Source: Limnohabitans sp. TEGF004 (lineage in GTDB: Bacteria; Pseudomonadota; Gammaproteobacteria; Burkholderiales; Burkholderiaceae_C). From it: a DNA stretch of 64,000 nucleotides. The DNA lies in contig NZ_AP027056.1 in the NCBI RefSeq assembly GCF_027924965.1, positions 930,001-994,000 of the forward strand. Direction: 5' to 3'. The notes beneath the pieces are model-generated. The model made no database searches, was not told the origin of the DNA, and saw nothing but the letters and a program-made list of their open reading frames with translations. Made by a program: the position numbers and the translations under genes. This document shows positions 16,657-27,191 of this stretch, piece by piece (the first letter of the stretch is position 1; every line of letters begins with the position of its first letter).

Positions 16657-17373
16657 ATGCAAACCCCATCTTCCTCTCTTGTGCTGCGCGGTATTTCATC
16701 CATGGCCACCAAGGCTTTGTTGGCTGATTTGACGCAGGCTTACTTTGCGCAAACTGGTGTGTCTGTGCAAATCGAGTCAGTGGGCGGTGTGGATGCCGCC
16801 AAACGCGTGCAAGCGGGTGAGGCCTTTGACATGGTGCTCTTGGCTTCCGATGCGATTGACAAGTTGATGGCCTCGGGCCATGTGCAAACCGGCTCACGCT
16901 GCGACTGGGTGCGTTCACCTGTAGCGGTGGCCGTTCAAGCAGGTGCTGTGCGTCCTGACTTGAGCAACGAAGCCGCGCTGAAAGCGGCGGTGTTGGCCAG
17001 CCCCACACTGAGCTACTCCACAGGCCCAAGCGGCGTGTACCTTGAAAAATTGTTCGCACGTTGGGGCATCGCCGACGAGGTGAAACCACGCATCGTGGTG
17101 CCACCACCCGGCACGCCTGTGGGCGCATTGGTGGCGAGCGGCAAAGCCGCATTGGGCTTTCAGCAATTGAGCGAACTCATTGCCTTGCCCGGCATCGATG
17201 TGTTGGGCACTTTGCCTGCGGATGTGGCGTTCATCACCACGTTTTCATCGGGCATTCCTGCAGTCATTGCCAACGACGCGGCTCGCGTGGCGGCAGTGCA
17301 ATCGTTTTTACAGTTCTTGGCTTCGGCTGGCGTGGAAGACGTCAAGCGCAAGCAAGGCATGAACTGGCTTTAA
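16657..17373 (+). CDS. ModA-like substrate-binding domain protein lacking a signal peptide
   Basis: Type 2 periplasmic-binding fold related to molybdate-binding ModA, 238 residues. Family signatures: a ligand-loop region GISSMATKALLADLTQAYFAQTG, the VDAAKRVQAGEAFDMVLLASDAI segment, and GFQQLSELIALPGIDVLGTLPAD near the end. There is no hydrophobic signal peptide: the protein begins MQTPSSSLVLRGISSM. It is therefore probably cytoplasmic and may act as a sensor or ligand carrier rather than a transporter component. It is the first gene of the lig operon, 30 bp before ligJ. No ABC permease or ATPase is near. The ligand could be an aromatic acid or ring-cleavage product, which is inference. Confidence 0.75.
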   Translation: MQTPSSSLVLRGISSMATKALLADLTQAYFAQTGVSVQIESVGGVDAAKRVQAGEAFDMVLLASDAIDKLMASGHVQTGSRCDWVRSPVAVAVQAGAVRPDLSNEAALKAAVLASPTLSYSTGPSGVYLEKLFARWGIADEVKPRIVVPPPGTPVGALVASGKAALGFQQLSELIALPGIDVLGTLPADVAFITTFSSGIPAVIANDAARVAAVQSFLQFLASAGVEDVKRKQGMNWL

Positions 17374-17403
17374 TTTTTAAATTTCATTTTGTAAGGGGTA
17401 TTC

Positions 17404-18438
17404 ATGTCTCTCATCATCGACGTCCACGGTCACTACACCACAGCGCCTAAGGCTTTGGAAGAGTGGCGCAACAAACAAATCGCTGGCATCAAAGACCCAG
17501 CGTCTATGCCCAAAGTGTCTGATTTGAAAATCAGCGACGACGAGTTGCGCGAAACCATCGAGACCAACCAACTCGCCAAGATGAAAGAGCGCGGCTCTGA
17601 CATCACCATCTTCAGCCCACGTGCGAGCTTCATGGCCCATCACATTGGTGATTTCCAAGTGTCATCCACTTGGGCCGCCATTTGTAACGAGCTGTGCTTT
17701 CGCGTGTCTGAGCTGTTCCCCAACAACTTCGTGCCTGCGGCCATGTTGCCCCAGTCGCCCGGTGTGGACCCCGCCACTTGCATTCCTGAATTGGTCAAGT
17801 GCGTCGAGCAATACGGCAACGTCGGCATCAACCTCAACCCCGATCCATCGGGCGGCCATTGGACATCGCCATCGTTGGCCGACAAGTCTTGGTATCCCAT
17901 TTACGAGAAGATGGTCGAGTACGACATCCCCGCCATGATTCACGTGTCGACCAGCTGCAATGGCTGCTTCCACACCACTGGCGCGCATTACTTGAACGCA
18001 GACACCACTGCCTTCATGCAGTGTTTGACCTCTGACTTGTTCAAAGACTTCCCCACCTTGAAGTTCTTGATTCCGCATGGCGGCGGCGCTGTGCCTTACC
18101 ACTGGGGCCGTTTCCGTGGCTTGGCGCAAGAGCTGAAAAAGCCTTTGCTCACAGAGCACTTGATGAACAACATTTACTTCGACACCTGCGTGTACCACCA
18201 GCCCGGTATCGACTTGTTGACCAAAGTGATTCCCGTCAAGAACATCATGTTCGCGTCAGAAATGATTGGCGCCGTGCGTGGCATCGACCCAGAAACTGGC
18301 CATTACTACGACGACACCAAGCGCTACATCGAGTCCACGCTCAATCTCAATGCCGACGAGCGCCATCAGGTGTACGAGGGCAACGCACGCCGCGTGTTCT
18401 CGCGCTTGGACACCAAGCTCAAGTCGCAAGGCCGTTAA
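17404..18438 (+). CDS. ligJ: 4-oxalomesaconate hydratase LigJ
   Basis: Adds water to 4-oxalomesaconate to give 4-carboxy-4-hydroxy-2-oxoadipate in the PCA 4,5-cleavage pathway. The protein is an amidohydrolase-superfamily member of 344 residues. The metal motif DVHGHY (Asp6, His8, His10) opens the barrel; IHVSTS, the [13 protein letters not shown] loop and FASEMIG follow at conserved barrel positions. Sphingobium LigJ is about the same length. A ribosome-binding site AAGGGG lies 6 bp before the ATG. It is followed by ligK at 22 bp and preceded by the ModA-like gene. Confidence 0.93.
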   Translation: MSLIIDVHGHYTTAPKALEEWRNKQIAGIKDPASMPKVSDLKISDDELRETIETNQLAKMKERGSDITIFSPRASFMAHHIGDFQVSSTWAAICNELCFRVSELFPNNFVPAAMLPQSPGVDPATCIPELVKCVEQYGNVGINLNPDPSGGHWTSPSLADKSWYPIYEKMVEYDIPAMIHVSTSCNGCFHTTGAHYLNADTTAFMQCLTSDLFKDFPTLKFLIPHGGGAVPYHWGRFRGLAQELKKPLLTEHLMNNIYFDTCVYHQPGIDLLTKVIPVKNIMFASEMIGAVRGIDPETGHYYDDTKRYIESTLNLNADERHQVYEGNARRVFSRLDTKLKSQGR

Positions 18439-18460
18439 TTCAATTCTCAGGAGATTTCTT

Positions 18461-19144
18461 ATGTACGAACTCGGCGTTGTGTATCGCAACATCAAACGCG
18501 CAGACCGCGCAGCAGCAGACGGCTTGGCCGCTTTGGGCTCGGCCACTGTGCACGAAGCCATGGGCCGTGTGGGCTTGCTCAAGCCTTATATGCGTCCCAT
18601 CTTCCCAGGTGCGCAAGTGTCAGGCACCGCAGTGACCGTGCTCTTGCACCCCGGCGACAACTGGATGATGCACGTGGCCGCTGAACAAATTCAGCCCGGT
18701 GACATCGTGGTGGCAGCCATCACGGCAGAGTGCACCGACGGTTACTTTGGCGATTTGTTGGCCACCTCTTTCCAAGCACGCGGCGCACGTGCCCTCATCA
18801 TCGACGCCGGTGTGCGCGATGTGAAAGAGCTGCAAAAGATGAACTTCCCCGTGTGGAGCAAAGCCATTAGCAGCAAAGGCACGATCAAGGCTACGCTTGG
18901 CTCGGTCAATATTCCTATCGTTTGCGCTGGCATGTTGGTCACGCCTGGTGACGTGATCGTGGCGGACGACGACGGTGTGGTGTGTGTGCCCGCTGCACGC
19001 GCTGCCGAGACTTTGTCCGCTGCACAAAAGCGCGAAAGCTTTGAAGGCGAGAAGCGCGATAAATTGGCTTCAGGCGTCTTGGGCCTCGATATGTACAAAA
19101 TGCGCGAGCCTTTGGCTGCTGCGGGCTTAAAGTACATCGATTGA
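18461..19144 (+). CDS. ligK: 4-carboxy-4-hydroxy-2-oxoadipate aldolase LigK
   Basis: Class II aldolase that splits 4-carboxy-4-hydroxy-2-oxoadipate to pyruvate and oxaloacetate, the last step of the pathway. It has the RraA-like fold and 227 residues from the ATG at 18461 (AGGAG upstream). The catalytic D-X20-R-D pattern runs from GDLLATSF to DAGVRD, and [10 protein letters not shown] is the conserved C-terminal loop. Homologues are called LigK, GalC, ProA or PmdF. It lies between ligJ and tctC in the lig operon. A divergent paralogue sits on the tRNA-Val island at 12801. Confidence 0.93.
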   Translation: MYELGVVYRNIKRADRAAADGLAALGSATVHEAMGRVGLLKPYMRPIFPGAQVSGTAVTVLLHPGDNWMMHVAAEQIQPGDIVVAAITAECTDGYFGDLLATSFQARGARALIIDAGVRDVKELQKMNFPVWSKAISSKGTIKATLGSVNIPIVCAGMLVTPGDVIVADDDGVVCVPAARAAETLSAAQKRESFEGEKRDKLASGVLGLDMYKMREPLAAAGLKYID

Positions 19145-19170
19145 TATCGATGACTTTGAAAGCTTGTTCC

Positions 19171-20166
19171 ATGACACACACCTCTAAACGTCAACTGTTT
19201 ACAGCTTTGGCGTTGGGTACCTTGGGTGCTTTAGCGCTGTGCGGACCGTCTGCGCACGCCCAAGACTTTCCCACCAAACCCGTGCGCATCCTCACGCCAT
19301 TTCCCGTGGGCAGTGGCCCTGAGGGCGTGTTGCGTTTGGTGGCGGACAAGTTGTCACGCACCTGGGGCAAGCCTGTGGTGGTCGAGAACAAGCCTGGTGG
19401 CAATGGCTTCATCGCCATTGACACCTTCAAACGCGGTGCTACCGATGGCCATGATTTGATTCAGCTCGACAGCGTGCATTTGTCAGCTTACCCGCATCTG
19501 TTCAAAAAGCTGCCCTACGACATCAAGGCCGATTTCGAGCCTTTGGCACCTTTGTTCAAAACCTACTTTTTTGTCACCGTCGCCACCGACAGCAAATACA
19601 AAAAAGTGTCTGACCTGATTGCCGATGCCAAAGCGCATCCTGGCAAGCTGAACTACGGCTCTTGGTCTGTGGGCAACCCCGTGCATTTGGGTTCGGCTTT
19701 GTTTGAGTCGGTCACGGGCACCGACATGCAACATGTGATTTACAAAGAAACCAGCATGCTTTACAGCAGTGTGGCCACGGGCGAATTGGCCTTTGCCTTG
19801 GGTTCTAACGCCACGGCAGGTGCGATGTACCGCGCCGGCAAAGTGCAGTATTTGGCCGTGGCTGCACCCAAGCGTGTGAGCGCATTTCCCAATGTGCCCA
19901 CCATCGGTGAGTCGGGTGGCCCCGCCGGTTTTGAAGTGAGTGGCTGGACCACCATTGCTGCACCACGCGGATTGCCCAAGGCCATCACTGACAAGATTCA
20001 ACGCGACATCGAAAAAGCCTTGGCCGAACCCGATGTGCGCGAAAAGTTTGCATCGTTTGCCTACGAGCCGTTCACTTTGAACCGCGAACAGTTGAACGCC
20101 TACATCCAGGCGGAATCAACCCGCTTTGGCGGCATCATCAAAAAAGCACAAGTTTCATTGGATTGA
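19171..20166 (+). CDS. Bug/TctC-family periplasmic binding protein in lig operon
   Basis: Solute-binding protein of the tripartite tricarboxylate transporter receptor family, 331 residues from the ATG at 19171. A TTG at 19141 and an ATG at 19150 are alternatives. A signal peptide covers about 1-30 (RQLFTALALGTLGALALCGPSAHA). The mature start QDFPTKPVRILTPFPVGSGPEGVLR is the family ligand loop. No TctAB permease is encoded here. Its position inside the lig operon suggests a periplasmic receptor for protocatechuate or a related carboxylate; Comamonas pmd clusters carry a similar gene. The RraA-TctC pairing is repeated on the island. Confidence 0.9.
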   Translation: MTHTSKRQLFTALALGTLGALALCGPSAHAQDFPTKPVRILTPFPVGSGPEGVLRLVADKLSRTWGKPVVVENKPGGNGFIAIDTFKRGATDGHDLIQLDSVHLSAYPHLFKKLPYDIKADFEPLAPLFKTYFFVTVATDSKYKKVSDLIADAKAHPGKLNYGSWSVGNPVHLGSALFESVTGTDMQHVIYKETSMLYSSVATGELAFALGSNATAGAMYRAGKVQYLAVAAPKRVSAFPNVPTIGESGGPAGFEVSGWTTIAAPRGLPKAITDKIQRDIEKALAEPDVREKFASFAYEPFTLNREQLNAYIQAESTRFGGIIKKAQVSLD

Positions 20167-20188
20167 TTGAAGACACAAGAGGAGCAAC

Positions 20189-21117
20189 ATGGAATTTCAA
20201 AAAACCCCTGGCTGGATGGACTGGTACACCGGCCCCAGCAAACCCAAATTCAAATTGCCCGCAGGTGCGGTGGACGCCCACTGCCACGTGTTTGGCCCTG
20301 GCCACGAGTTCCCTTACGCCCCTGAGCGCAAGTACACACCGTGTGATGCATCCAAGGCTCAGTTGTATGCCTTGCGCGACCACCTCGGCTTTGCCCGCAA
20401 CGTGGTGGTGCAAGCCACTTGCCACGGTGCCGACAACCGCGCGATGGTGGATGCCTTGGTCAACTCAGGCGGCAAAGCACGTGGCGTGGCCACCGTCAAA
20501 CGCAGCGTGACCGACGACGAGTTGCAAGCCATGCACGACGCAGGCGTGCGCGGCGTACGCTTTAACTTTGTGAAGCGCTTGGTCGACTTCACACCGAAAG
20601 ACGAATTGCTTGAAATCGCCAAGCGCATCCAGTTGTACGGCTGGCATGTGGTGATTTATTTTGAAGCCGTCGACTTGCCCGAATTGTGGGACTTCTTCAC
20701 TGCATTGCCTACCAACGTGGTGGTGGACCACATGGGCCGCCCCGATGTGACCAAGCCTGTGGATGGCCCTGAGTTTGAGTTGTTTGTGAAGTTCATGCGC
20801 GAGCACAAGAACGTGTGGAGCAAGGTGACTTGCCCCGAGCGTTTGTCGGTCTCTGGCCCCAAGGCTTTGAATGGCGAAAAAGATTTGGAATCAGGCGCCT
20901 ACAAAGACGTGATTCCCTTTGCCAAGCGCATCGTGGACGAGTTCCCCGACCGCGTGATCTGGGGCACCGATTGGCCGCACCCCAACCTCAAAGACCACAT
21001 GCCCGATGACGGCTTGCTGGTGGACTTCATCCCGCACATCGCCACCACCGAAGAACAACAACGCAAGTTGTTGGTGGACAACCCGATGCGCTTGTACTGG
21101 CCTGAGGAGACTTTTTA

Positions 21118-21118
<1 letters not shown>
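20189..21118 (+). CDS. ligI: 2-pyrone-4,6-dicarboxylate hydrolase LigI
   Basis: Opens the PDC lactone to 4-oxalomesaconate/4-carboxy-2-hydroxymuconate. The protein is an amidohydrolase-superfamily enzyme of 309 residues that is metal-independent in the characterised LigI. Active-site motifs: VDAHCHVFGPG (His31, His33), VVDHMGRPD, and WGTDWPHPN with the catalytic Asp. The N-terminal GWMDWYTGPSKPKFKLPAGAVDAHCH is typical of LigI. An AGAGGAGC ribosome-binding site precedes the ATG. The stop TAA overlaps the ligA ATG by one base (TAATG), implying translational coupling. Confidence 0.95.
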
Positions 21119-22436
<1,318 letters not shown>

Positions 22437-22448
22437 GAGGTAAATCAC

Positions 22449-23405
22449 ATGAGCAAAACCATCAAAGTCGCCTTGGCTGGCGCAGGTGCTTTCGGCATCA
22501 AACACTTGGACGGCATCAAAAACATCGACGGCGTCGAAGTCGTTTCATTGATTAGCCGTGATTTGGAAAAAACAAAAGAAGTCGCCGACAAATACGGCAT
22601 CAAGCACGTGACCACCGACTTGGCCGACAGCTTGGCCTTACCCGAAGTGGACGCTGTGATTTTGTGTACGCCTACACAAATGCACGCTGCACAAAGCTTG
22701 GCTTGCTTGAAAGCTGGCAAACACGTGCAAGTGGAAATTCCCTTGGCCGACAGCTGGAAAGATGCGGAAGAGGTCGCACGCGTGGCCAAAGAAAAAGGCT
22801 TGGTCGCGATGTGCGGTCACACCCGTCGCTTCAACCCCAGCCACCAATGGGTGCACAACAAAGTCAAAGCAGGCGAATTCAACATCCAACAAATGGATGT
22901 GCAAACCTACTTCTTCCGCCGTACCAACATGAACGCGCTGGGTCAAGCCCGTAGCTGGACCGACCACTTGCTGTGGCACCACGCTGCACACACCGTGGAT
23001 TTGTTTGCTTACCAAGCTGGCAGCCCCATCGTCAAAGCCAATGCGGTGCAAGGCCCCATCCACCCAACCTTGGGCATTGCGATGGACATGAGCATCCAGC
23101 TGCAAGCGGCCAACGGTGCGATCTGCACCTTGAGTTTGTCGTTCAACAACGACGGCCCCTTGGGCACGTACTTCCGCTATATCGGCGACACCGGCACTTA
23201 CCTGGCCCGTTATGACGACCTGTACACCGGCAAGGAAGAGCAAATCGATGTGTCCAAAGTGGCGGTGTCCATGAACGGCATCGAGCTGCAAGACCGTGAG
23301 TTCTTCGCTGCCATCAAAGAAGGCCGTGAACCAAATTCCAGCGTCGCTCAAGTGTTGCCTTGCTACAAGGTGTTGCACGACTTGGAGTTGCAACTCAACG
23401 CTTGA
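22449..23405 (+). CDS. ligC: 4-carboxy-2-hydroxymuconate-6-semialdehyde dehydrogenase LigC
   Basis: NADP-dependent Gfo/Idh/MocA-type dehydrogenase that oxidises the ring-cleavage hemiacetal to 2-pyrone-4,6-dicarboxylate, 318 residues. It has a Rossmann GAGAFGIKH near residue 11, and VQVEIPLADSW replaces the EKP motif of sugar dehydrogenases, which is typical of LigC. HHAAHTVDLFAYQAG in the C-terminal domain matches the family. It is the last gene of the lig operon, followed by a strong terminator. Unlike the two other Gfo/Idh proteins in the window, it belongs to the LigC subgroup. Confidence 0.94.
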   Translation: MSKTIKVALAGAGAFGIKHLDGIKNIDGVEVVSLISRDLEKTKEVADKYGIKHVTTDLADSLALPEVDAVILCTPTQMHAAQSLACLKAGKHVQVEIPLADSWKDAEEVARVAKEKGLVAMCGHTRRFNPSHQWVHNKVKAGEFNIQQMDVQTYFFRRTNMNALGQARSWTDHLLWHHAAHTVDLFAYQAGSPIVKANAVQGPIHPTLGIAMDMSIQLQAANGAICTLSLSFNNDGPLGTYFRYIGDTGTYLARYDDLYTGKEEQIDVSKVAVSMNGIELQDREFFAAIKEGREPNSSVAQVLPCYKVLHDLELQLNA

Positions 23406-23419
23406 GTTTCTCGTCCATC

Positions 23420-23450
23420 AAAAAAGGGAGCCATCTGGCTCCCTTTTTTT
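23420..23450. terminator. Strong bidirectional terminator after ligC
   Basis: A perfect 14-bp stem (AAAAAAGGGAGCCA / TGGCTCCCTTTTTT) with a two-base loop and flanking A/T tracts. It lies between convergent ligC and the TRAP binding-protein gene. Confidence 0.92.
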
Positions 23451-23463
23451 GTTGGTGCGTTGT

Positions 23464-24480
23464 TTATTTCGCTTTGCGCGCCTTGTCCACGGCCGCGTAC
23501 ATCTCACTCACGATGGGGCCGAGTTCAGTGGTGTACTTTTCGATCACTGGCTTAGAGCGCTCGCGCAGTTTTGCGATTTCTTCGGGTGACAGCTCAAACA
23601 CGGTCATGCCTTTGCGCTTGATTTCAACCAGCACTTTGGCGGCTTCATCGCGTGCAATTTTGCGTTGGTACACGGCTGTTTCTTGTGCGCTTTCACGCAT
23701 CAGTTTTTGCTCGGTAGGTGTGAGCTTGTCCCAGAACTTCTTGCTGACCACCACAGCTTGTGGGGTGTACATGTGGTTGGTGATGGTGAGGTACTTGGAC
23801 ACTTCATCAAACTTGCTGTCCAAAATGTTCAACAAGGGGTTGGTCATGCCGTCAATTGCACCTTGTTCCAGCGCGGTGTAGGTTTCGGTGAAGGCCATAG
23901 GCACAGGCGACGCACCCAAAGATTTCATGAAGTCCACATAGATGGGCGTAGGAATGACGCGCATCTTCATGCCTTTGAAGTCATCGGCTTTGGCAATGGG
24001 CTTTTTGCCGGTGTGCACTTGGCGATAGCCCAAGTCCCAATAAGCCAAACCGACCAAGCCTTTGTCTTGCAGCTTGTCCAACAGCTTTTGGCCGACGGGG
24101 CCATCAGACACAGCGTCCGCTTCTTTGGTGTTGTTAAACAGGAATGGGAAATCAAAGATGGCCATTTCTTTGGCCACGCCCGCCAACAAGCTGGCGTTCA
24201 TCACGGTCATCTCCACTGTGCCGCCTTGCATGGCTGACACGGTTTGCAAATCTGGGCCCAAGGCGCCGCCTGGGAAAGCTTGCACTTTGAATTTGCCATT
24301 GGTTTTCTTGGCCATCAATTCAGCAAACTTTTCCACACCTTGCACTTGAGGGTGGCCTTTGTTGCTGGCCGATGGGAATTTGACGGTACGCGCTTCAAAG
24401 TCCGCAGCGTGAGTCAAACCTGTGGATGCGAGAGCAGCGGTCAAGAGTGACAGCGAGAGGACGCGACGTAATGAGTTCAT
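23464..24480 (-). CDS. Orphan TRAP-transporter solute-binding protein (DctP family)
   Basis: Periplasmic C4-dicarboxylate-type TRAP receptor, 338 residues, with a signal peptide (LSLSLLTAALASTGLTHA, residues 8-25). The ligand-carboxylate Arg lies in MKMRVIPTPIYVDF, and KEADAVSDGPVGQKLLDKLQ is another family segment. There are no dctQ or dctM genes beside it. The only TRAP permease in the window is at 41661-43490, whose own receptor (43576) is clearly homologous (KEADAV, RVIP, YTALEQGA). It may share that permease. It is divergent from an IclR gene with a perfect 16-bp palindrome between them. An aromatic or hydroaromatic acid ligand is inferred from the neighbours. Confidence 0.9.
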   Translation of the reverse strand: MNSLRRVLSLSLLTAALASTGLTHAADFEARTVKFPSASNKGHPQVQGVEKFAELMAKKTNGKFKVQAFPGGALGPDLQTVSAMQGGTVEMTVMNASLLAGVAKEMAIFDFPFLFNNTKEADAVSDGPVGQKLLDKLQDKGLVGLAYWDLGYRQVHTGKKPIAKADDFKGMKMRVIPTPIYVDFMKSLGASPVPMAFTETYTALEQGAIDGMTNPLLNILDSKFDEVSKYLTITNHMYTPQAVVVSKKFWDKLTPTEQKLMRESAQETAVYQRKIARDEAAKVLVEIKRKGMTVFELSPEEIAKLRERSKPVIEKYTTELGPIVSEMYAAVDKARKAK

Positions 24481-24572
24481 GGGGTTTCTCTGTGTGAGTT
24501 AAAGATCAGAGCTGGACTGTATTTGGGTGTCGCCTAATTTCAACTTCAACCGAGCGTAGCCTGACCGAATGG

Positions 24573-24588
24573 CGGACAATATTGTCCG
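24573..24588. promoter_or_regulatory. Perfect 16-bp palindrome, likely IclR operator
   Basis: CGGACAATATTGTCCG is a perfect palindrome between the TRAP receptor gene (start 24480) and the iclR gene. It overlaps the upstream ATG at 24569, which argues that translation starts at 24605. It is probably bound by the adjacent IclR protein. Confidence 0.65.
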
Positions 24589-24604
24589 AAAGGCGGTGAA
24601 AACC

Positions 24605-25414
24605 ATGGTTTCTCCTAATGCGTCTGCGTTGGTCTCAAAATCATCCAGCAAAGAATTCCCCATCGACTCTGGCGACTTGATTGCGGGGGTAGGGCGTGCG
24701 TTGGCCGTCATCGAAGCCTTCAACGATGAATATGGTCGCATGACGGTGTCGCAAGTGGCTGAACGCACAGGCATTCCGCGGACCGCTGCGCGACGCTATT
24801 TACTCAACCTCTGCCACTTTGGCTATGGCGACACCGATGGCAAGTTTTATTGGCTCACGCCGCGTGTGCTCCGATTGGGTCAAGGCTATTTGGATGGCGC
24901 ACGTTTGCCGCGTTTGGTGCAACCGTTTATCCAGCGCTTGGCGATGTCGTCGGGCGAGACGGTCAATGTGTCTGTGTTAGATGGTCATGAGCTTGTGTAT
25001 GTCGCACGTAGCAATAGCCCAAGAGTCGTGTCGATTGGGTTCTATGCCGGTGCTCGTGTGCCTGCGCATGTGGTGGGGCCGGGGCCTGCTATTTTGTCGA
25101 CGTTGAGTGATGTCGAGTTGAAAACATGGATTGCCGCCCATGAGTTTTCTACTTTCAACAGTAATGCCGTGCTCACGCCCAAGAAGTTTGAAAAGATGGT
25201 GCTCCATGCGCGCAAAGCCAATTACTGCATTTCGGTCGGCAACTTGGATCAGGGCCTCACCGGTGTAGCAGTTCCGCTGAGAGACCGCCATGGTGAATGC
25301 AAGGCCGCATTGAGCATGACCTTGCAATCCACCATTTGGAACGACGCGTTGATTGTGGACAAACTACTGCCACTGATCATTGAGACATCTCAAGTGCTCA
25401 GGGCCGTGATTTGA
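24605..25414 (+). CDS. IclR-family regulator (PcaU/PobR-like)
   Basis: IclR-type regulator, about 269 residues from the ATG at 24605. The longer start at 24569 runs through the operator palindrome. The winged helix covers the stretch MTVSQVAERTGIPRTAARRYLLNLCHFGY, and WLTPRVLRLGQGYLDGARLPRLVQPFIQRLA is the linker and the start of the effector domain. RTAARRYLLTL-type recognition helices are typical of the PcaU/PobR/PcaR branch, whose effectors are aromatic or hydroaromatic acids. The third IclR protein (32329-33111) shares this recognition helix almost exactly, so these two are close paralogues. It probably controls the divergent TRAP receptor and itself. Confidence 0.88.
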   Translation: MVSPNASALVSKSSSKEFPIDSGDLIAGVGRALAVIEAFNDEYGRMTVSQVAERTGIPRTAARRYLLNLCHFGYGDTDGKFYWLTPRVLRLGQGYLDGARLPRLVQPFIQRLAMSSGETVNVSVLDGHELVYVARSNSPRVVSIGFYAGARVPAHVVGPGPAILSTLSDVELKTWIAAHEFSTFNSNAVLTPKKFEKMVLHARKANYCISVGNLDQGLTGVAVPLRDRHGECKAALSMTLQSTIWNDALIVDKLLPLIIETSQVLRAVI

Positions 25415-25418
25415 TGTT

Positions 25419-27188
25419 TCACAGCTGGCGTGCGCGTGCCACGGCGTGCTTGGCCGCCAAGTAACCAAAGGTCACGCCAGGCCCAATGGTGATCCCCGGC
25501 GCTGGGTAAATGCCACCCATGATGGAGTGCATGTCGTTACCCGCCGCGTAAAGGCCGTCAATCGCCACGCCTTGTGTGTTGAGCACACGTGCATCGCCAT
25601 CGGTGACCAAGCCTGTGGCTGCACCAATGTCACCGGGGTAGAGCGCCACTGCGTAGAACGGGCCTTCGCGCAACGCGCCCAAGCACGGGTTGGGGCCGTG
25701 CCATGTGGCATCGCCATTGGCGCGTTGGTAGTCGGTGGTGCCGCGTTGGAAATCTTCATCCACACCTTTGTCGGCAAACACATTGAAGCGTTCGACGGTG
25801 GCTTGCAGTTTGTCTGCGGGCACATTCAGTTGTTGCGCCAACTCGGCCAAGGTGTTGCCTTGTTTCAAATAGCCATCGGCCAAGAATGGGGCTAAGCCTT
25901 TGCCGCCCGGGCGAACCATGCCGATGCCGTAGCGCTTCAAGGCGCCTGCATCACACACCAACCACGACGGCACACTGGGCGTGGTTGCGTGGTGGGCTTG
26001 CATGGCAATGCCAAACAAGTGGTACGAGGTGGATTCGTTCAGGTAGCGTTGGCCTTGGCTGTCTACGGTGAGCATGCCGGGCTTGCCGCGGTCCATCACA
26101 AAGTGTGGGAAGACGGCGGTGCTGCCATCGGCGCGTTGACGTGTGGACACAGGCGCCCAAAATGCGTGGCTCAAACCACCGCTGCCCAGTTGACCACCCG
26201 CTTGCAAAGCCAAGTCTTGCGCCTTGCCTGTGTGGCCGGGGCCTGCGGGGCACCATGCTTCTTTGGCGCCGGGCAACATGTCTGCACGGCGTGTGGCGTG
26301 ACGGTTGAAACCCCCGCTGGCCATGACCACGCCGCCTTTGCTGCGCACCGTGCGTTTGACCACGCTGCCATCGGGCAAGGTTTGTTGCAGAGCGACGCCT
26401 TGAATGGCGTTGCCGTCTTGCAGCAGTTGTGTGGCTTCGGTGTTTGTCACCAACAGGCCTTGGCGTTGGATGTAGCTGTAGAGCATGCGCGCAATCATGG
26501 CGTTGCCCATGACCAAGCGCGTGCTGCGTGGGTGCAGTAGTTTGTCGAGGAAATGACGCACGATGATGCGAACGCTGTAGCTGAACGATTTCCACGTCTC
26601 TGTCAAACGCAGCAAATGGAAGATGTCATCGCGGTCCACCATCATGCCGCCGAGCACGGTGAACTCAGGGATGGGGTTGCGCACGAGCGGCAAGTTGGGG
26701 CCGAGCAATTTGCCATCAAAGGGTTGCGGCTCAATCGCGCGACCGCGCAGCACTGAGCCTTCGAGTTCAGACAAATAGTCGGGATGCAACATGCGCACTT
26801 GGAATTGCAGCGCACTGTTGGCTTCGAGTTTGGCAATGGCGTGTGGGCCGTTGTCGATGAAGGCTTGGCGCAACTTGGGGTCGGAGCGTTCGCCGACGGC
26901 GAGGTTCAAAAACGTGGCCACGCGTTCAGGTGTGTCGTCTGGGTTGACTTCCAAGCCACGCTTGGTACCGGGCACCCACGTGGTGGCTGCCGACAACGCG
27001 GTGGTACCACCCACATGGGCCATGCGTTCGACCAACAACACGCGTGCGCCATCAATCGCAGCATTGAGTGCTGCTGAGAAACCTGCGCCGCCAGAACCAA
27101 TCACCACCAAATCCACGGTGTCGTGGTCTTTGAGTTGCGAGAGGTCAGTGCTGATGCGTTGATGAATGGGATACAAAGCGTCGCTCAT
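25419..27188 (-). CDS. 3-ketosteroid-delta1-dehydrogenase-like FAD oxidoreductase
   Basis: FAD-dependent flavoprotein, 589 residues. The dinucleotide fold is VVIGSGGAGFSAALNAA (GxGxxG at 31-36), and ERMAHVGGTTALSAATTWVPG follows. The C-terminal signature GNDMHSIMGGIYPAPGITIGPGVTFGYLAAKHA matches ketosteroid dehydrogenases, including the catalytic Tyr and Gly around IYPAPG. The family also includes 4-oxocyclohexanecarboxylate desaturases that aromatise ring ketones. The stop lies 5 bp from the convergent iclR stop. The aroE-like gene ends 4 bp upstream, so both are one transcript. The steroid substrate is unlikely given the context; a cyclic keto acid is my inference. Confidence 0.85.
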   Translation of the reverse strand: MSDALYPIHQRISTDLSQLKDHDTVDLVVIGSGGAGFSAALNAAIDGARVLLVERMAHVGGTTALSAATTWVPGTKRGLEVNPDDTPERVATFLNLAVGERSDPKLRQAFIDNGPHAIAKLEANSALQFQVRMLHPDYLSELEGSVLRGRAIEPQPFDGKLLGPNLPLVRNPIPEFTVLGGMMVDRDDIFHLLRLTETWKSFSYSVRIIVRHFLDKLLHPRSTRLVMGNAMIARMLYSYIQRQGLLVTNTEATQLLQDGNAIQGVALQQTLPDGSVVKRTVRSKGGVVMASGGFNRHATRRADMLPGAKEAWCPAGPGHTGKAQDLALQAGGQLGSGGLSHAFWAPVSTRQRADGSTAVFPHFVMDRGKPGMLTVDSQGQRYLNESTSYHLFGIAMQAHHATTPSVPSWLVCDAGALKRYGIGMVRPGGKGLAPFLADGYLKQGNTLAELAQQLNVPADKLQATVERFNVFADKGVDEDFQRGTTDYQRANGDATWHGPNPCLGALREGPFYAVALYPGDIGAATGLVTDGDARVLNTQGVAIDGLYAAGNDMHSIMGGIYPAPGITIGPGVTFGYLAAKHAVARARQL

Positions 27189-27191
27189 GGC

